IMG/VR virus record: IMGVR_UViG_3300031963_000004 | Span: 159,152 to 223,151 of that record | Length of the DNA stretch: 64,000 bases | DNA from: a virus | Reading direction: 5' to 3' (one strand) | Shown: positions 63,901 through 64,000 of the stretch, piece after piece | How positions within the stretch are numbered: position 1 is the stretch's first letter | Layout of the letters: each line of letters starts with the position of its first letter | Translations under genes and position numbers: made by a program | Notes under the pieces: model-generated | Told to the model about the DNA's origin: nothing | The model's database searches: none | The model's input: the letters and a program-made list of their open reading frames with translations, nothing else

Positions 63901-64000
63901 AATAACACCAACAAGCTATAGTGGTTATTTTGATGGTACTGGGGATTATTTAAATTCATCAACTTCTTCTCTAGTCGCGCCAACAGGAGACTTTACTATT
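60965..64000 (+). CDS. Giant adhesin with IPT/Ig and LamG domains (3' partial)
   Basis: Open from the ATG at 60965 to the right edge (1012 codons, no stop), so the gene continues beyond the window. It begins MTTQITTDNIASTTLDVISG. An IPT/TIG-like domain spans ~25-105 (GGQTITLNGVGFKATPTVIV) and a He_PIG-like unit ~112-200 (YSLQSGTLPPG). One Ig unit reaches ~290. LamG domains begin near 342, 558, 772 and 985, the last cut off, with FGTGDFTIECFM, WHHVALVRESN and NVRVVKGTAVYTG. The architecture follows the 1849-aa gene at 43153 with fewer Ig units so far. Confidence 0.72.
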   Translation, partial: MTTQITTDNIASTTLDVISGVKVSAIVYSDNDTAADPAGGQTITLNGVGFKATPTVIVNGVSAGVVTFVSGTEITFTAPANNAGTYVIYVVNPDGATAIVIPGISYSGTPTWSTAAGTLGNITETQAISNTVTATGDVPISYSLQSGTLPPGSSLNSANGLISGTTAATGSPTTYTFTIRASDAQNQDTDRQFSLTINPDVVTWSSPANNATVSANTNTALSNVTLSATSSAGYGITYTADTLPTGLSISGANITGTPTVIANTTTTLTATAATTNRTATRTINWVISVANDSYFNYTTLLLNAETVTANVWNDDASTNKFVVTVNGDTRPMAFSPYEIVWSGQFDGTNDYISTPANSAFSFGTGDFTIECFMRTTDNSLAPGGYSRSIMYIGDFDFYLRITAYHGGTDGALRVAGLSDGSTVSLKDGVWHHVALVRESNTIRLWIDGIYQTSGSGTTYSTNHTNVDTNVVGGRSNPIGGYFNGNISNVRVVKGTAVYTGTSNFTVPTSPLTAVTGTSLLTCARNRFIDASTNALAITVNDAPIISNFAPLIETDVVTGSGYFDGTGDFLTLPSNAAFSFGTGSFTVEAWVYLTATQNFGIIFLSSTTGTGDSLHVQINSTNRVRITNASTEFLLATNAIPLNAWTHIAVVRNGTTLSIYQNGVLNGSTTNSTNFIQNGATVGYEMIGGSFYFTGYISNLRVIKDTALYTSTFTPPTSPLTAIANTSLLTLQSRIGENNNRFVDTSGLNNIITRNGNTTQGTFSPYSLTGWSNFFDGTGDYLTVANNAALDLPVDFTIEFWLNLANVTSTWQTIISRAYGYAGGWRLYKDQTDPELRWYHGSTSTILTTNSGIINNVWSHVAVVRQGTTLTIYVNGIAKGSATNSTNYTPGNYSLEIGSGVVTSGYPMTGYISNLRIVKGTAVYTASFTPPTSPLTAIANTSLLTCQSNRLVDNSANNFAITRNGDVSVQSFSPFSPSVITPTSYSGYFDGTGDYLNSSTSSLVAPTGDFTI

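Noticed and set aside
18259-64000. Diversity-generating retroelement
   Set aside because: No reverse transcriptase and no template/variable repeat pair with adenine-specific differences were seen.

Overview
The window is about 64 kb of AT-rich DNA from a T4-like myovirus (tailed phage with a contractile tail). The evidence is a recognisable set of T4-type genes. These are a late sigma factor (gp55), the recombination nuclease pair gp47/gp46, the baseplate hub assembly protein gp26, and the head cluster portal (gp20), prohead protease (gp21), scaffold (gp22) and major capsid protein (gp23). The adhesin modules and small companion proteins look like those of phages from marine or other aquatic bacteria. 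The host cannot be determined from the sequence.

Layout. (1) 1-5374, plus strand, replication/recombination and late-transcription control: gp55 (5' end outside the window), gp47, gp46, an inserted HNH endonuclease, a HAD-type 5'(3')-deoxyribonucleotidase and a PD-(D/E)XK nuclease. (2) 5375-5832, a gene-free stretch rich in perfect hairpins, lying between convergent genes. (3) 5833-6890, minus strand: gp26 followed by a short reading frame in the -1 frame. The junction has a textbook programmed -1 frameshift site: slippery heptamer T TTT TTC, 5-nt spacer and a strong stem-loop. (4) 6891-6958, a divergent promoter with a CTAAATA late-promoter box on each strand. (5) 6959-12154, two tandem, partly homologous tail-interior (tape-measure-like) proteins, the second carrying an M15 peptidase domain. 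(6) 12170-18126, head genes in T4 order, ended by a clear intrinsic terminator at 18161-18184. (7) 18259 to the right edge, about 46 kb made almost entirely of tail-fibre/adhesin genes.

The adhesin locus is built from repeated cassettes. Long Asn/Gly/Thr/Val-rich fibre shafts of recurring modules are followed by small conserved beta proteins of about 120 aa. These in turn are followed by proteins that share a short N-terminal anchor-like segment but carry different outer parts: a glycine-rich (polyglycine-II-like) domain, FN3 plus glycine-rich, or five LamG-like domains. A related class carries IPT/Ig repeats followed by serial LamG domains. Two shafts also carry a cupredoxin-like domain that keeps all four residues of a type-1 copper site. 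Several gene pairs are duplicated in different order, so the locus looks like a product of cassette duplication and domain shuffling.

How it fits together. gp55 is the sigma-like factor that recognises short late promoters, and NATAAATA or CTAAATA boxes stand before many of the virion genes here. gp46/47 provides recombination, which in T4 feeds both replication and late transcription. Recombination between the many near-repeats in the adhesin locus could reshuffle receptor-binding parts; that last point is inference.
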